DNA from: Bifidobacterium vansinderenii
GTDB lineage: Bacteria; Actinomycetota; Actinomycetes; Actinomycetales; Bifidobacteriaceae
DNA: 45,055 nucleotides
Assembly: GCF_002234915.1 (NCBI RefSeq)
Contig: NZ_NEWD01000008.1
Span: 1 to 45,055, forward strand
Reading direction: 5' to 3'
The notes beneath the pieces were generated by a model that saw nothing but the letters and a program-made list of their open reading frames with translations, had not been told where the DNA came from and ran no database searches. The translations under genes were made by a program, and so were the position numbers. Below are positions 1-8,808 of this stretch, one piece after another. The first letter of the stretch is position 1. Every line of letters begins with the position of its first letter.

Positions 1-180
1 ACAGGCTTCGCTCGGCGTGTCGCAAACACAGCAAAATCACGTCTACAACAAGAATATGCGAGCTTTCCCCTCGACTTGCCGACGAAAAACAGCCGTAACA
101 ATCACTTCAGACGGCGGTGCATGACGATTTACCGGCGATTCACGAACGGCCCATCGACCACATCGTCGATCCGCAACACG

Positions 181-220
181 ATGTACATGTACGATCGTAC
201 ATATTCGCGGTACGATAAGC
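181..220. promoter_or_regulatory. palindromic operator candidate upstream of ABC ATPase
   Basis: Positions 187-202 read ATGTACGATCGTACAT, a perfect 16-base palindrome. It overlaps a second palindrome, GTACATGTAC at 183-192, and a further TACGAT follows at 211-216. This dense symmetry about 220 bases before the first gene is typical of a dimeric repressor site. No regulator gene is visible nearby. The rest of 1-424 holds no convincing gene, only a short reading frame without a ribosome binding site. Confidence 0.4.
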
Positions 221-424
221 ATGGGCGCCAGAGATGACGCCCTCTGAGATCAACCGCGCGGCGACGGTTTCAATATCCGTTTCTCTCGAACCACGCCGCG
301 CGGCATCCCCCGGCTCCGAACTTCCCGAAGCTCACCTACCCACCGCCATCCCCTGTTCTATGCTGTTGCTATTGCCCGGCTTCGTTCCCGCCGCAACGGC
401 TCGAACGTTCGAGGAAAGGATCTG

Positions 425-1324
425 ATGATGGCCGTAGATTCCCCTATAACGCAGCATGACGCGGTCCACGCGGAATCGTTGGGATTCTACCGGCAGCAGC
501 GATTGATTCTCGCCGACGTGAACCTGTCCATTCCCCGCGGTCAGCGCTGGGTGCTGTTCGGACCGAACGGCATCGGCAAATCGACGCTGGTGTCGATGAT
601 GGCCATGCGCATGTTCCCGAACGTGGGACATATGGAGGTGCTCGGCTCCCGGACCGTGGGCGGCGGCGCCCTGCAGAAGCACCGCAGCCGTATCGCTCTG
701 GCGTCGGCGTCGTTCGGACGGGAGATCAGCCCGATCGAGGATCCGCTCAACGTGGTGATGGGCGTGATGCGCGGCCAGTTCGGCAACGAATGGCGCGAGC
801 ACACCCCTGAAGAGTACGAGCGGGCCATGGGCATCATGGAGCGGTTCGGCATCGACTATCTGGCGGACAAGACCATGGCCAAGCTTTCCGAGGGCGAGCG
901 CACGCGTGTACTGATCTGCCGCGCGCTGCTGGCCGACGCCGATCTGCTGATTCTTGACGAGCCGACCACCGGACTGGACCTGGGCGGCCGCGAGCTCATC
1001 ATGCGCGAACTCGGCCGCGTGGGTACGGCTGATGACGACCGCACGATCGTGATCGTGACGCATCAGTTGGAGGAGATCCCGGCGGGATTCGATCACATCG
1101 CGCTGATGGGCAGGATCGATCGTGCGCGCTATGACGAGTATTGCGAGCGCCATCCACAGATCTATTCCACGCTGGAAGGCAATCCGCTGCCCGGTTCGGT
1201 GGTGTTCACCGGCACTCTAGAGGACGGTCTGACCGAGGAACGACTGGGTGCGCTGTTCGGTCTGGATCTGGAGATCCGCCGCATCGGCACGCGTTGGACG
1301 GCACGGCGCAGGGCGGACCGTTAG
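425..1324 (+). CDS. ABC transporter ATP-binding protein
   Basis: This is a stand-alone ATP-binding cassette subunit of 299 residues. Walker A is GPNGIGKST (46-54), the signature is LSEGE (154-158), Walker B is LLILDEP (174-180) and the switch histidine is H213. An AGGA element lies 5-8 bases before ATGATG, so either methionine could start. The pattern resembles ModF/PhrA-like single-domain ATPases of molybdate or iron type, but no permease or binding protein is adjacent, so the substrate is unknown. It could serve an unlinked permease or have a non-transport role. The palindromic region at 181-220 may control it. The nucleotide-binding assignment is firm and the substrate is open. Confidence 0.85.
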   Translation: MMAVDSPITQHDAVHAESLGFYRQQRLILADVNLSIPRGQRWVLFGPNGIGKSTLVSMMAMRMFPNVGHMEVLGSRTVGGGALQKHRSRIALASASFGREISPIEDPLNVVMGVMRGQFGNEWREHTPEEYERAMGIMERFGIDYLADKTMAKLSEGERTRVLICRALLADADLLILDEPTTGLDLGGRELIMRELGRVGTADDDRTIVIVTHQLEEIPAGFDHIALMGRIDRARYDEYCERHPQIYSTLEGNPLPGSVVFTGTLEDGLTEERLGALFGLDLEIRRIGTRWTARRRADR

Positions 1325-1391
1325 GCAATCGTCACTGGCATGATCGCCACCGGCATGATCATCGTCGGATCAGACCGGCCGAAGTCGGCCA

Positions 1392-2594
1392 TTACCCCAA
1401 CGTCAACTTCAGCACGACGAAAGCGATCAGCATCAGCAGGAACAGCGCGGACAGCAGCGCATATCGCAGCGCCATGCGACGTTCACGTTTAGCCCTGACC
1501 GCGCGCATGCCGAGATCGTCCATCGGAATCTGCGGTTCGGTCCGGGCCATGCGTTCGAGATCGGCATCGATGCGTTCTCTGTCGTGGGGAATGACGACCT
1601 CGCCGGGCAGCGCCGCATAGGACAGCAGGCGAATGCCTCGGGCGTAGTTCAATGAGAAACCGTACATGGTAGCGAGCGCGCCCGCCGCATACATATCGAA
1701 TGATGTTAGCCATACGACGGCCAGCGAGATCAGTCCGACGGCGAGCATCGCCCATTGCATCCGACCAAGCACGACTATGCGATGTTCGGTCGGGTGCCGC
1801 ACAAACGACAGGCACCACACTCCGATGGCGATCAGCGGAATGCATGACAATGCCATCGCCATGCCGAATTCGACCATGAGCGGCGAACGCCACAGCCGGA
1901 TTTCGGAAATCATGATGCCGACGGCAAGGACCAGTAGCATCACGCCGAGCGCTCGTATGTGGCGTCGTTCCACATGAGGCCTAACGGGAAGGGACGTCCA
2001 CCACCAGTCGACAGTGCCCAATTGCGGACCGTGTCGCAGGAAAGCGGCGGAGACCGGATCGCCTGACTCGGCTTCCCGAATCAGTTTCGTCGCGCGTCGC
2101 CATCCGATCGCGTATGTCAGCGCGACGACGCCGACTACAAGCGTCCCCAAGGCAAGCCATGGATACGCACGCCGCAACGGGGTGGCGTTGCTGACTCCGT
2201 CCAGTGTTTCGTAGATCCCACCGTCGAATAGATAGGCGTTGATCTGCTGACCGGCACGATATGCGTAGGGCGAGTGCCGGAGATGCCGCAAGGTGGACTC
2301 CTCACCGTTGGCGGCCACGGTGACGATGTTGTCTCCCGGATTCGTGGAGGTCACGGTCGCCGTGATCGGCGTGCCGGCCGCGGGGCCGCCGCTGGTATCG
2401 AGACCGGCCGCGATCGTGCAGGACAGTATGGCGGCAAATATCGCAAGCCACATGAACACCGTGATGCGCATACGGCGCACGGCCGTCCTGTCATCGTCGG
2501 TGACGATCGTCGACGACGACACAGACGTTGACGATGTCATAGACGTCGACGATGACACAGATGTCATATCATTCGTGAATATGTTGCGCGCCAT
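1392..2594 (-). CDS. hypothetical six-helix membrane protein
   Basis: I do not recognise this 400-residue protein. It starts with a low-complexity Ser/Thr stretch (about 10-33) and a short acidic patch. About six hydrophobic helices follow, near 44-65, 143-165, 218-236, 243-266, 283-302 and 377-398. Between helices one and two lies an extracytoplasmic segment of about 75 residues. An Arg-rich cytoplasmic segment precedes the last helix. The first 27 codons are written in near-repeats of GATGTCATA and GACGAC, visible at 2500-2570, so the N-terminus may be expanded. A second possible start is M10 at 2567. The MFS gene upstream runs the same way with an 87-base gap. No function is assigned. Confidence 0.7.
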   Translation of the reverse strand: MARNIFTNDMTSVSSSTSMTSSTSVSSSTIVTDDDRTAVRRMRITVFMWLAIFAAILSCTIAAGLDTSGGPAAGTPITATVTSTNPGDNIVTVAANGEESTLRHLRHSPYAYRAGQQINAYLFDGGIYETLDGVSNATPLRRAYPWLALGTLVVGVVALTYAIGWRRATKLIREAESGDPVSAAFLRHGPQLGTVDWWWTSLPVRPHVERRHIRALGVMLLVLAVGIMISEIRLWRSPLMVEFGMAMALSCIPLIAIGVWCLSFVRHPTEHRIVVLGRMQWAMLAVGLISLAVVWLTSFDMYAAGALATMYGFSLNYARGIRLLSYAALPGEVVIPHDRERIDADLERMARTEPQIPMDDLGMRAVRAKRERRMALRYALLSALFLLMLIAFVVLKLTLG

Positions 2595-2681
2595 GGTTCC
2601 ATGGTCTCACCGTCGCCAATCATAATCAGGCCGCCGATCGCCATCGGTTCGGCAGACGCACGACATAAACCCGCAACGGCA

Positions 2682-3989
2682 TCACACGCGCTCGCGACCG
2701 GCAAACACGGCGATGACGCATTGCAGGGAGGCCAATGCGGTGAAAAGAACGAGCGGCACGGCCCAGCCGCCGGACAGTTCGGCAAGGGTTCCGAAGGCGA
2801 GCGGGCCGATCGAGGCGAGCAGGTAGCCGAGGGACTGCGCCATGCCGGACAACGCCACGGTCTCGGCGGCAGTACGACCACGCAGGGAGATCAGTGTGAG
2901 CGCGACGACCAGCGCGGCGCCCTGTCCCATGCCGCCGATCACGCTCCAGAGCAGGGAGAGTCGCGGCAGCAGCATCCATCCGAGTCCGGCGACGACCATG
3001 GGAACGCTGGCGGTCATGGCGGCGCAGATCTGATTGCCGCGGGCCCGCATGAGCGTGGGGATCAGCAGGCCGGAGAGAATGCCCAACGACTGGAAGACGA
3101 ACAGGTGCACGCCGGCGACCGAATCGCTGAATCCGACGGCGGTAACGACGGAGGGGAGCCAGTTCGACATCGTGTAGAACGCGGCCGACTGCAGCCCCAT
3201 GAATAACGTGACGTACCAAGTCATCGGCCGGCACCAAAGCGGGCGATCATCGGCGGGCACGTGGACGACGGACTCGATGGCGGGTTCGCCGGCCGATCCC
3301 TCGTCGGGGCGATGATCGGCCGTGGCAGAGGACTCCGTGGCAGAGGACTCCGTCATAGAGGTCGTCCGTTCGCGTATCACGCGCGACAGCCACAGCAGCG
3401 CCACGACCAGCGGCGGCACGGCCCAGATGGCGAGCGCCGGCCGCCATCCGCCAAACGCAGCGGCCAACGGCGCGGCGGTCAGTCCGGCGACGGCCGATCC
3501 GGTGGTGATGCATGCCGAATACACGCCGGTCGCCATGGGCACATGATCGGCGTAGTCGCGTTTGGCGATCACGGGTACCAGCACGTTGCCTGCGGCTATG
3601 CCGGCGCCGACCGCCACCGTGCCCAGCCACACGCCGACCGGACCGCCGAACGAGCGGGTCGCATCCCCGGCCGCCAGCACCAGCAGCGCCACGAGAATCG
3701 TACGATCGGCGCCGATGCGAGCGGTGACGAACCGCACCAGAGGACTTACCACGGCGAACGCCCACAGCGGCATGGCTCCGAGCACGCCCAGCACGCTTTC
3801 TCCCCAGCCCATGTCGCCGCCAATGCGCGTGAGCACCGGCCCGACGGCCGCGATGGCCGGCCGGAGATTCAACGCCACTAGGAAGATCAGCGCGGCGAGC
3901 AACGCCGACGTCGCGCCGTTCATGCCGTTCATGCCGTTGCGCGAAGTCGTGGATGCCTCTGCCGTCTTCTCATATCTCTCATCATGCAC
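2682..3989 (-). CDS. MFS transporter, CynX/NimT type
   Basis: This is a major facilitator carrier of about 435 residues with twelve predicted helices. The opening (FLVALNLRPAIAAVGPVL), the GDMGWGES loop and the hydrophilic central loop (about 190-230) match the cyanate/2-nitroimidazole transporter group (CynX/NimT), whose substrates vary. The frame stays open to 4115, inside the ettA promoter area. I prefer the GTG at 3989 because a TAGAGT -10-like box (3997-4002, reverse) sits exactly seven bases before it, suggesting a leaderless message. ATG codons at 3932 and 3923 are alternatives. It may export or import small organic anions, but the substrate cannot be read from sequence. Confidence 0.82.
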   Translation of the reverse strand: MHDERYEKTAEASTTSRNGMNGMNGATSALLAALIFLVALNLRPAIAAVGPVLTRIGGDMGWGESVLGVLGAMPLWAFAVVSPLVRFVTARIGADRTILVALLVLAAGDATRSFGGPVGVWLGTVAVGAGIAAGNVLVPVIAKRDYADHVPMATGVYSACITTGSAVAGLTAAPLAAAFGGWRPALAIWAVPPLVVALLWLSRVIRERTTSMTESSATESSATADHRPDEGSAGEPAIESVVHVPADDRPLWCRPMTWYVTLFMGLQSAAFYTMSNWLPSVVTAVGFSDSVAGVHLFVFQSLGILSGLLIPTLMRARGNQICAAMTASVPMVVAGLGWMLLPRLSLLWSVIGGMGQGAALVVALTLISLRGRTAAETVALSGMAQSLGYLLASIGPLAFGTLAELSGGWAVPLVLFTALASLQCVIAVFAGRERV

Positions 3990-4150
3990 GCCGATCACTC
4001 TACAACCCGGGCAAGGCCCTGTAGATGGGCTGTAGAATAATGGGTTTGGTACTTTTGCCGTGTCTCGCGACGATCTCGATGATCTCGGCGATCGGGGCAC
4101 GCCAATACTTGTCAATGAAATACAACCAACGATAGAGATAAGGAACTCAC

Positions 4151-5830
4151 TTGGCTGAATTCATTTATCAGATGATCAACGCTCGCAAGGCGTACGGCGA
4201 CCGCGTGATCCTCGACAACGTGACGCTGAGCTTCCTGCCCGGTGCGAAGATCGGCGTGGTGGGCCCGAACGGCATGGGTAAGTCCACGCTGCTGAAGATC
4301 ATGGCCGGTCTCGACACCGTGTCGAACGGCGAGGCGACCCTGACCCCGGGCTACACGGTGGGCATCCTGCAGCAGGAGCCGCCGCTGGACGACGACAAGA
4401 CCGTGGGCGAGAACATCAAGATGGCGTTCGGCGACATCGCCGCCAAGGTGGCCCGCTTCAACGAGATCGGCGAGGAGATGGCGAACCCGGACGCCGACTT
4501 CGACGCGCTGATGGAGGAGATGGGCACGCTGCAGGCCGAGATCGATGCGGCCGACGGCTGGGATCTCGACTCCCAGCTCGAGCAGGCCATGGACGCCCTG
4601 CAGTGCCCCGATCCCGACACCCCGGTGTCCGTGTGCTCCGGTGGCGAGCGCCGTCGTGTGGCCCTGTGCAAGCTGCTGCTTGAGGCCCCCGACCTGCTGC
4701 TGCTCGACGAGCCCACCAACCATCTGGACGCCGAGTCGATCCTGTGGCTAGAGCAGTTCCTGCACCAGTACAAGGGCGCCGTGATCGCCGTCACCCACGA
4801 CCGTTACTTCATGGACAACGTGGCGGAGTGGATCTGCGAGGTGGACCGCGGTCAGCTTTACCCGTACAAGGGCAACTACTCCACGTATCTGGAGACCAAG
4901 GCCAAGCGTATGGAGATCCAGGGCGCCAAGGACGCCAAGCTGGCCAAGCGCCTCAAGAACGAGCTCGAATGGGTACGTTCCTCGCCGAAGGCCCGTCAGG
5001 CCAAGAACAAGGCCCGTCTGGAGCGTTACGACCAGATGGAGCAGGAGGCACGCAACAACAAGAAGCTCGACTTCTCCGAGATTCAGATCCCGGCCGGTCC
5101 GCGTCTGGGTTCGCTCGTGCTCGAGGCGAAGCACCTGCACAAGGCGTTCGGCGACCGCGTGCTCATCGACGACCTGTCCTTCACGCTGCCGCGCAACGGC
5201 ATCGTCGGCGTGATCGGCCCGAACGGTGTGGGTAAGTCCACGCTGTTCAAGACGATCGTGGGTCTGGAGCCGCTGACCAGCGGCGAGCTGAAGATCGGCG
5301 AGACCGTGAAGATCAGCTACGTGGATCAGAACCGTGCCGGCCTGGATCCGAAGAAGAACCTGTGGGAGGCCGTGTCCGACGGTCTTGACTTCATCGAGGT
5401 CGCCGGCGTGGAAGTGCCGACCCGCGCCTACGTGGCCAGCTTCGGCTTCAAGGGTTCCGACCAGCAGAAGCTCACGGGCGTGCTCTCCGGTGGTGAGCGC
5501 AACCGTCTGAACCTGGCGCTCACCCTGAAGCAGGGCGGCAACCTGCTGCTGCTCGACGAGCCCACCAACGATCTGGACGTCGAGACGCTGGAATCGCTCG
5601 AAAACGCGCTGCTCGGCTTCCCTGGCTGCGCCGTGGTGATCTCCCACGACCGTTGGTTCCTCGACCGCGTCGCCACGCACATCCTCGCGTGGGAGGGTGA
5701 CGACGAGAACCCGGCCAAGTGGTACTGGTTCGAGGGCAACTTCCAGGCCTACCAGGAGAACCGTGTGGCCCGTCTCGGCGAGGATGCGGCCCGTCCGCAC
5801 CGTCTGCACCGCAAGCTCACCCGCGTGTGA
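4151..5830 (+). CDS. ettA: energy-dependent translational throttle protein EttA (ABC-F ATPase)
   Basis: This is a soluble ABC-F protein of 559 residues, the usual EttA length. It carries two ATPase cassettes with Walker A at 38-46 (GPNGMGKST) and 356-364 (GPNGVGKST), each followed by SGGER and LLLLDEPTN. Between them lies the charged linker that contacts the ribosomal P-site tRNA, with SPKARQAKNKARL. EttA binds the E site and couples ATP/ADP ratio to entry into elongation. The start is TTG at 4151, preceded by GATAAGGA at a good distance, and no nearby ATG is plausible. A terminator follows at 5933. Codon use is strongly biased, suggesting high expression. Confidence 0.95.
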   Translation: MAEFIYQMINARKAYGDRVILDNVTLSFLPGAKIGVVGPNGMGKSTLLKIMAGLDTVSNGEATLTPGYTVGILQQEPPLDDDKTVGENIKMAFGDIAAKVARFNEIGEEMANPDADFDALMEEMGTLQAEIDAADGWDLDSQLEQAMDALQCPDPDTPVSVCSGGERRRVALCKLLLEAPDLLLLDEPTNHLDAESILWLEQFLHQYKGAVIAVTHDRYFMDNVAEWICEVDRGQLYPYKGNYSTYLETKAKRMEIQGAKDAKLAKRLKNELEWVRSSPKARQAKNKARLERYDQMEQEARNNKKLDFSEIQIPAGPRLGSLVLEAKHLHKAFGDRVLIDDLSFTLPRNGIVGVIGPNGVGKSTLFKTIVGLEPLTSGELKIGETVKISYVDQNRAGLDPKKNLWEAVSDGLDFIEVAGVEVPTRAYVASFGFKGSDQQKLTGVLSGGERNRLNLALTLKQGGNLLLLDEPTNDLDVETLESLENALLGFPGCAVVISHDRWFLDRVATHILAWEGDDENPAKWYWFEGNFQAYQENRVARLGEDAARPHRLHRKLTRV

Positions 5831-5932
5831 GATGCACGTGCGAGATGCGCGTGTGATATCGCACGGATGCCGCGTTCGTGATTGATGATGCGGCGGATCG
5901 GCGCCGGCTTGGGCGTTGATTGATAATGGGAT

Positions 5933-5972
5933 GGCGTTCCGTTCGGAGTGATCCGGGCGGGACGCCGTTTTT
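5933..5972 (+). terminator. rho-independent terminator of ettA
   Basis: The stem is GGCGTTCCG / CGGGACGCC (one G-T pair), at 5933-5941 and 5958-5966, followed by GTTTTTG. It lies about 100 bases after the ettA stop. The rest of 5831-6218 holds only this, the compound repeat at 6025 and the thioesterase leader. Confidence 0.8.
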
Positions 5973-6024
5973 GTCTAGTGGGCGGGTTTTTATACGGCAT
6001 ATTCGAACTTCTGCGATGTGTGAT

Positions 6025-6073
6025 CCCTCCCTCAGTCCGACTGCGTCGGACAGCTCCCTCCCAGGAGGGAGCA
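6025..6073. repeat. compound palindromic repeat, copy 1
   Basis: This begins with CCCTCCCTCAG, continues with an inner hairpin GTCCGAC-tgc-GTCGGAC, then AG, and ends with CTCCCTCC-ca-GGAGGGAG. The final GGAGGGAG can pair with the adjacent CTCCCTCC or with the first CCTCCCTC. Four more copies lie at 9865, 25381, 25456 and 35959. Confidence 0.85.
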
Positions 6074-6218
6074 TGGAGTAAGAGGACGAGGACGTCGTTA
6101 TCTCGCGTTCATCTATCTCACGAAGTCGTTACATAACACACCAAGGTTTCTTTACGAGTCCCGGATAGACTGCTTTGCAGACATATTGAATCAGGCTATA
6201 CGTGAAGTGAGGAAAGCT

Positions 6219-7124
6219 ATGCCGGTCAAGGAAAAGACGCCGCTGGAACATCTGATCAAGGTGCTTCATCTGGGAGAGCCGTCCGCGTACCGCAACCACA
6301 CGTATATCAACGGCGAGAGCCTGTACTTCCCCACCGGCCGCGTCTACGGCGGTCAGGTGGTGGCACAGTCCGTGGTGGCGGCCGCGCGCACTGTGGACGA
6401 GGATCGTCTGCCGCATTCGATCCACGCGTATTTCATCGCCGCCGGAGACATTCATCAGGACGTGCTGTTCGATGTGGAGAATCTGCGTGACGGTCGTTCG
6501 TTCTCCGCACGTCGCGTGAACGCCACGCAGGCGGAAGGTCCTATCCTCACCGCCATCGCCAGCTTCCAGAAGCATGGACAGGACGGCGTGGAGTTCTCCG
6601 ATCCCATGCCCGAGAACGTGCCGGATCCCGAGACGTTGAGCTCGGCCAAGGAACTGATGGAACCGTATGCCGATCAGTCGGCGTTCGCGAACTACTATGC
6701 GACCAAGTCCGCGTTCGACATTCGTCATGTGAATTCCACGGTGATGCTGGGCAGCGACAAGACCGCGAAGACCAACGACAGCGGCTGTCAGATGGTGTGG
6801 ATGAAGGTGGATGGGCATGCCGACGTGCCGCAGCTATGCCATCGTGCCATTCTGGCCTGCGGCTGCGATCAGATCATGATGGAGCCAATCGTGCGTCGCG
6901 CCGGACTGAGCTTCATGACTCCCGGCATTTCATACGCGACGATCGATCATTCGATGTGGTGGTATCGCGATGTGGATGTGAACCAGTGGCATCTGTACGT
7001 GCAGGATACGCCGACCGCCGCGCATGGCCGTGGTCTAAGCTACGCGAAGGTGTATTCGCAGGATGGCCAACTGGTGGCGGCGATGAGCCAGGAGGCCATG
7101 ATTCGTGTGCCACGGAAGAAGTAG
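6219..7124 (+). CDS. tesB: acyl-CoA thioesterase II (TesB type)
   Basis: This is a double hot-dog acyl-CoA thioesterase of 301 residues, hydrolysing fatty acyl-CoA to free acid and CoA in the cytoplasm. Family landmarks are RVYGGQVVAQS near the N-terminus, FSARRVNATQ, then ATIDHSMWWYRD and the C-terminal AAMSQEAMIR. The D of the DHSMW block, the downstream polar residue and Q of SQEA correspond to the Asp/Thr/Gln catalytic set of E. coli TesB. I chose ATG 6219 because GTGAGGAAA lies just before it. The frame extends to a TTG at 6186 with no ribosome site. It is a single gene with its own terminator. Confidence 0.93.
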   Translation: MPVKEKTPLEHLIKVLHLGEPSAYRNHTYINGESLYFPTGRVYGGQVVAQSVVAAARTVDEDRLPHSIHAYFIAAGDIHQDVLFDVENLRDGRSFSARRVNATQAEGPILTAIASFQKHGQDGVEFSDPMPENVPDPETLSSAKELMEPYADQSAFANYYATKSAFDIRHVNSTVMLGSDKTAKTNDSGCQMVWMKVDGHADVPQLCHRAILACGCDQIMMEPIVRRAGLSFMTPGISYATIDHSMWWYRDVDVNQWHLYVQDTPTAAHGRGLSYAKVYSQDGQLVAAMSQEAMIRVPRKK

Positions 7125-7130
7125 GAACAG

Positions 7131-7174
7131 AATGACGAGCCCCCTCATCTCATCATGAGGGGGCTTGTCATTTT
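7131..7174 (+). terminator. terminator after tesB
   Basis: GACGAGCCCCCTCAT and ATGAGGGGGCTTGTC form a long stem closed by a short loop, followed by ATTTTC. It is six bases past the stop and probably works in both directions, because the next gene ends here from the other strand. Confidence 0.85.
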
Positions 7175-7186
7175 CTGATTCCGTCG

Positions 7187-8071
7187 CTACTCGCGGGGAG
7201 CGAGGACGTTGGCCAGATGGCTCATCGTCATCGTGGACTCGGCCGGCAGATAGGCGGGATCGTCCTCATCCACCGTGGGATCGGGGATGACATGCACCTG
7301 CGCCGGGGTATCGGGGAAGATCACTTCCTGCTCCTTGGAGCGTTCACGAATCCAGTCGGCGAGCGACTGGTCGTTGTGGAACACCAGCATGTTGGAATCG
7401 TCGAGCGCTCCGGCCACGTCGGCGTAGGTCGGATAGTCGAGATTCGCCGAGATCGCATCGCGGGCCTTGGCCAGCGCGGGGGCCGCGGTCTCGTCAAGAT
7501 CACCCATCAGCGCATCGAACACGGCATCGATGCCCCGGTATACGATCACCGGATTCTTACGCTGATTGGAACGCGAATACACACTGGAGATGAACCATGC
7601 GTTCGGGTCGACGGGCACCGCACGCATCGGCTGGTTCTTCTTCCAGTTCTTGGTACGACGCACGTCCACGATCGGCTCGTCGTCGGGACGCTTGACATGT
7701 ACGGTCACATGGTTGCTCATCAGGGCCCACAATGCACGGGCATCCTTGAAACGCCGGGCGTTGCCGGATCCGTCAGCCGCCGCGTGCGCCGCACGCTGGG
7801 CGAGGTTCCGCAGGCTCACGGTCTTGCCGCCTGCAGCCGACGCTTCGATTCGTTCGCCGTCCACGGCGGCGGCGTTGCCATCGAGCAGGTCCAGCACATC
7901 GAGGAACAGATTCGGCAGATTCGTGTAGTACCGATCGGCCGTCAGCGGATACTGTTCGTGCTCGCCATAGACGTGCACCGGACGCAGTTCCCCACCCTCG
8001 TCGGCGGTCCACAGGGCGATGTCACGGGTGCCCGTGATCATGCGCAATTCATAACGTGTCATACGTTCCAT
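7187..8071 (-). CDS. conserved hypothetical protein
   Basis: I do not recognise this soluble protein of about 294 residues. It has no signal peptide or membrane helix. It opens with TRYELRMITGTRDIALWTAD and has a Lys/Arg-rich middle (RTKNWKKNQPM) before a segment resembling a substrate-facing loop (WFISSVYSRSNQ). The C-terminus is acidic and Pro-rich. The frame stays open to 8128. M at 8071 or 8062 is more likely, though neither has a strong ribosome binding site. It is the last gene of the long minus-strand block after DUF3180, so it may be transcribed alone. No function is assigned. Confidence 0.65.
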   Translation of the reverse strand: MERMTRYELRMITGTRDIALWTADEGGELRPVHVYGEHEQYPLTADRYYTNLPNLFLDVLDLLDGNAAAVDGERIEASAAGGKTVSLRNLAQRAAHAAADGSGNARRFKDARALWALMSNHVTVHVKRPDDEPIVDVRRTKNWKKNQPMRAVPVDPNAWFISSVYSRSNQRKNPVIVYRGIDAVFDALMGDLDETAAPALAKARDAISANLDYPTYADVAGALDDSNMLVFHNDQSLADWIRERSKEQEVIFPDTPAQVHVIPDPTVDEDDPAYLPAESTMTMSHLANVLAPRE

Positions 8072-8168
8072 TGTGTCACATGCGTGTACATACGTGTCAC
8101 GACCGCAATCGACACCCCCGTAAGGCATGGTCGATCAGACGGGGGCGTGCGAAGTGCGAGGAGCAGTG

Positions 8169-8750
8169 TCACCGGGCGTCGCCACGCCCGTTTTCGGATT
8201 CATGACGACGCCTGGCGCTCACACGATTGGCGGCGCCGGCCGCATTGGCCGCAGGCGCCGCGCCACGCAGACGCTCGGCTTCCTTGACCTGAGGATGCTC
8301 AGGCCCTTCATGAGGCGGCAACTGACACCAGTACTCCCCCACGATGCCGATGATCATGTCGGCGAGGCAGACCACCGCGGCCACCCCGCATTCCAGCGCG
8401 GCGTTGGCATAGTATTCCGCATCAAGATGAGGCAGGCACATGACCAGCTGGCCGCCGTACCATCCGACGAGGGCGGCGCCGGCCACGCCCAGGGACTTGG
8501 CGAGCACGAGCGTGTTCACGGCACGTTCCATGCTCAGATCCTTGAGATCCCCCTTGACGTACTTGTGCACCTGCCACGACAGGACAAGTACCAGCACGCC
8601 GAGCAGACCCAGCAGCACGGGCACGATCCACGGCGCGCCCGTGAACGTGTACTCGCTGTGCTCGGTGAGCTTGACCAGCATGACGCCGGCGAATCCGCCG
8701 AGAATCACTGCGATGGCGTAGTACCACCATGGCGTGCGACGTGCCTTCAT
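8169..8750 (-). CDS. DUF3180 family membrane protein
   Basis: This 193-residue protein has four hydrophobic helices (about 9-24, 41-59, 81-98, 118-137) and a charged, alanine-rich C-terminal tail. The pattern WYYAIAVILGGFAGVMLVKL near the start and the place directly after the folate genes match the actinobacterial DUF3180 family, which commonly follows folK. Its function is unknown. A GGGAGACAACA leader precedes ATG 8750, and the gap to folBK is 58 bases, so it is probably cotranscribed. A link to folate metabolism is suggested by neighbourhood only. Confidence 0.82.
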   Translation of the reverse strand: MKARRTPWWYYAIAVILGGFAGVMLVKLTEHSEYTFTGAPWIVPVLLGLLGVLVLVLSWQVHKYVKGDLKDLSMERAVNTLVLAKSLGVAGAALVGWYGGQLVMCLPHLDAEYYANAALECGVAAVVCLADMIIGIVGEYWCQLPPHEGPEHPQVKEAERLRGAAPAANAAGAANRVSARRRHESENGRGDAR

Positions 8751-8808
8751 TGTTGTCTCCCGTCAGTTCGTTCGTACTGTGTCGGTTGTTGCGTGGGTAT
8801 TCGTGCCG

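Noticed and set aside
234-425. A 63-codon frame before the ABC gene
   Set aside because: No ribosome site, no domain, and it ends at the start of the real gene.
7131-7174. Possible start of a sixth compound repeat
   Set aside because: The CCCCCTCAT arm is alike, but the inner hairpin and second arm are missing, so it is an ordinary terminator.
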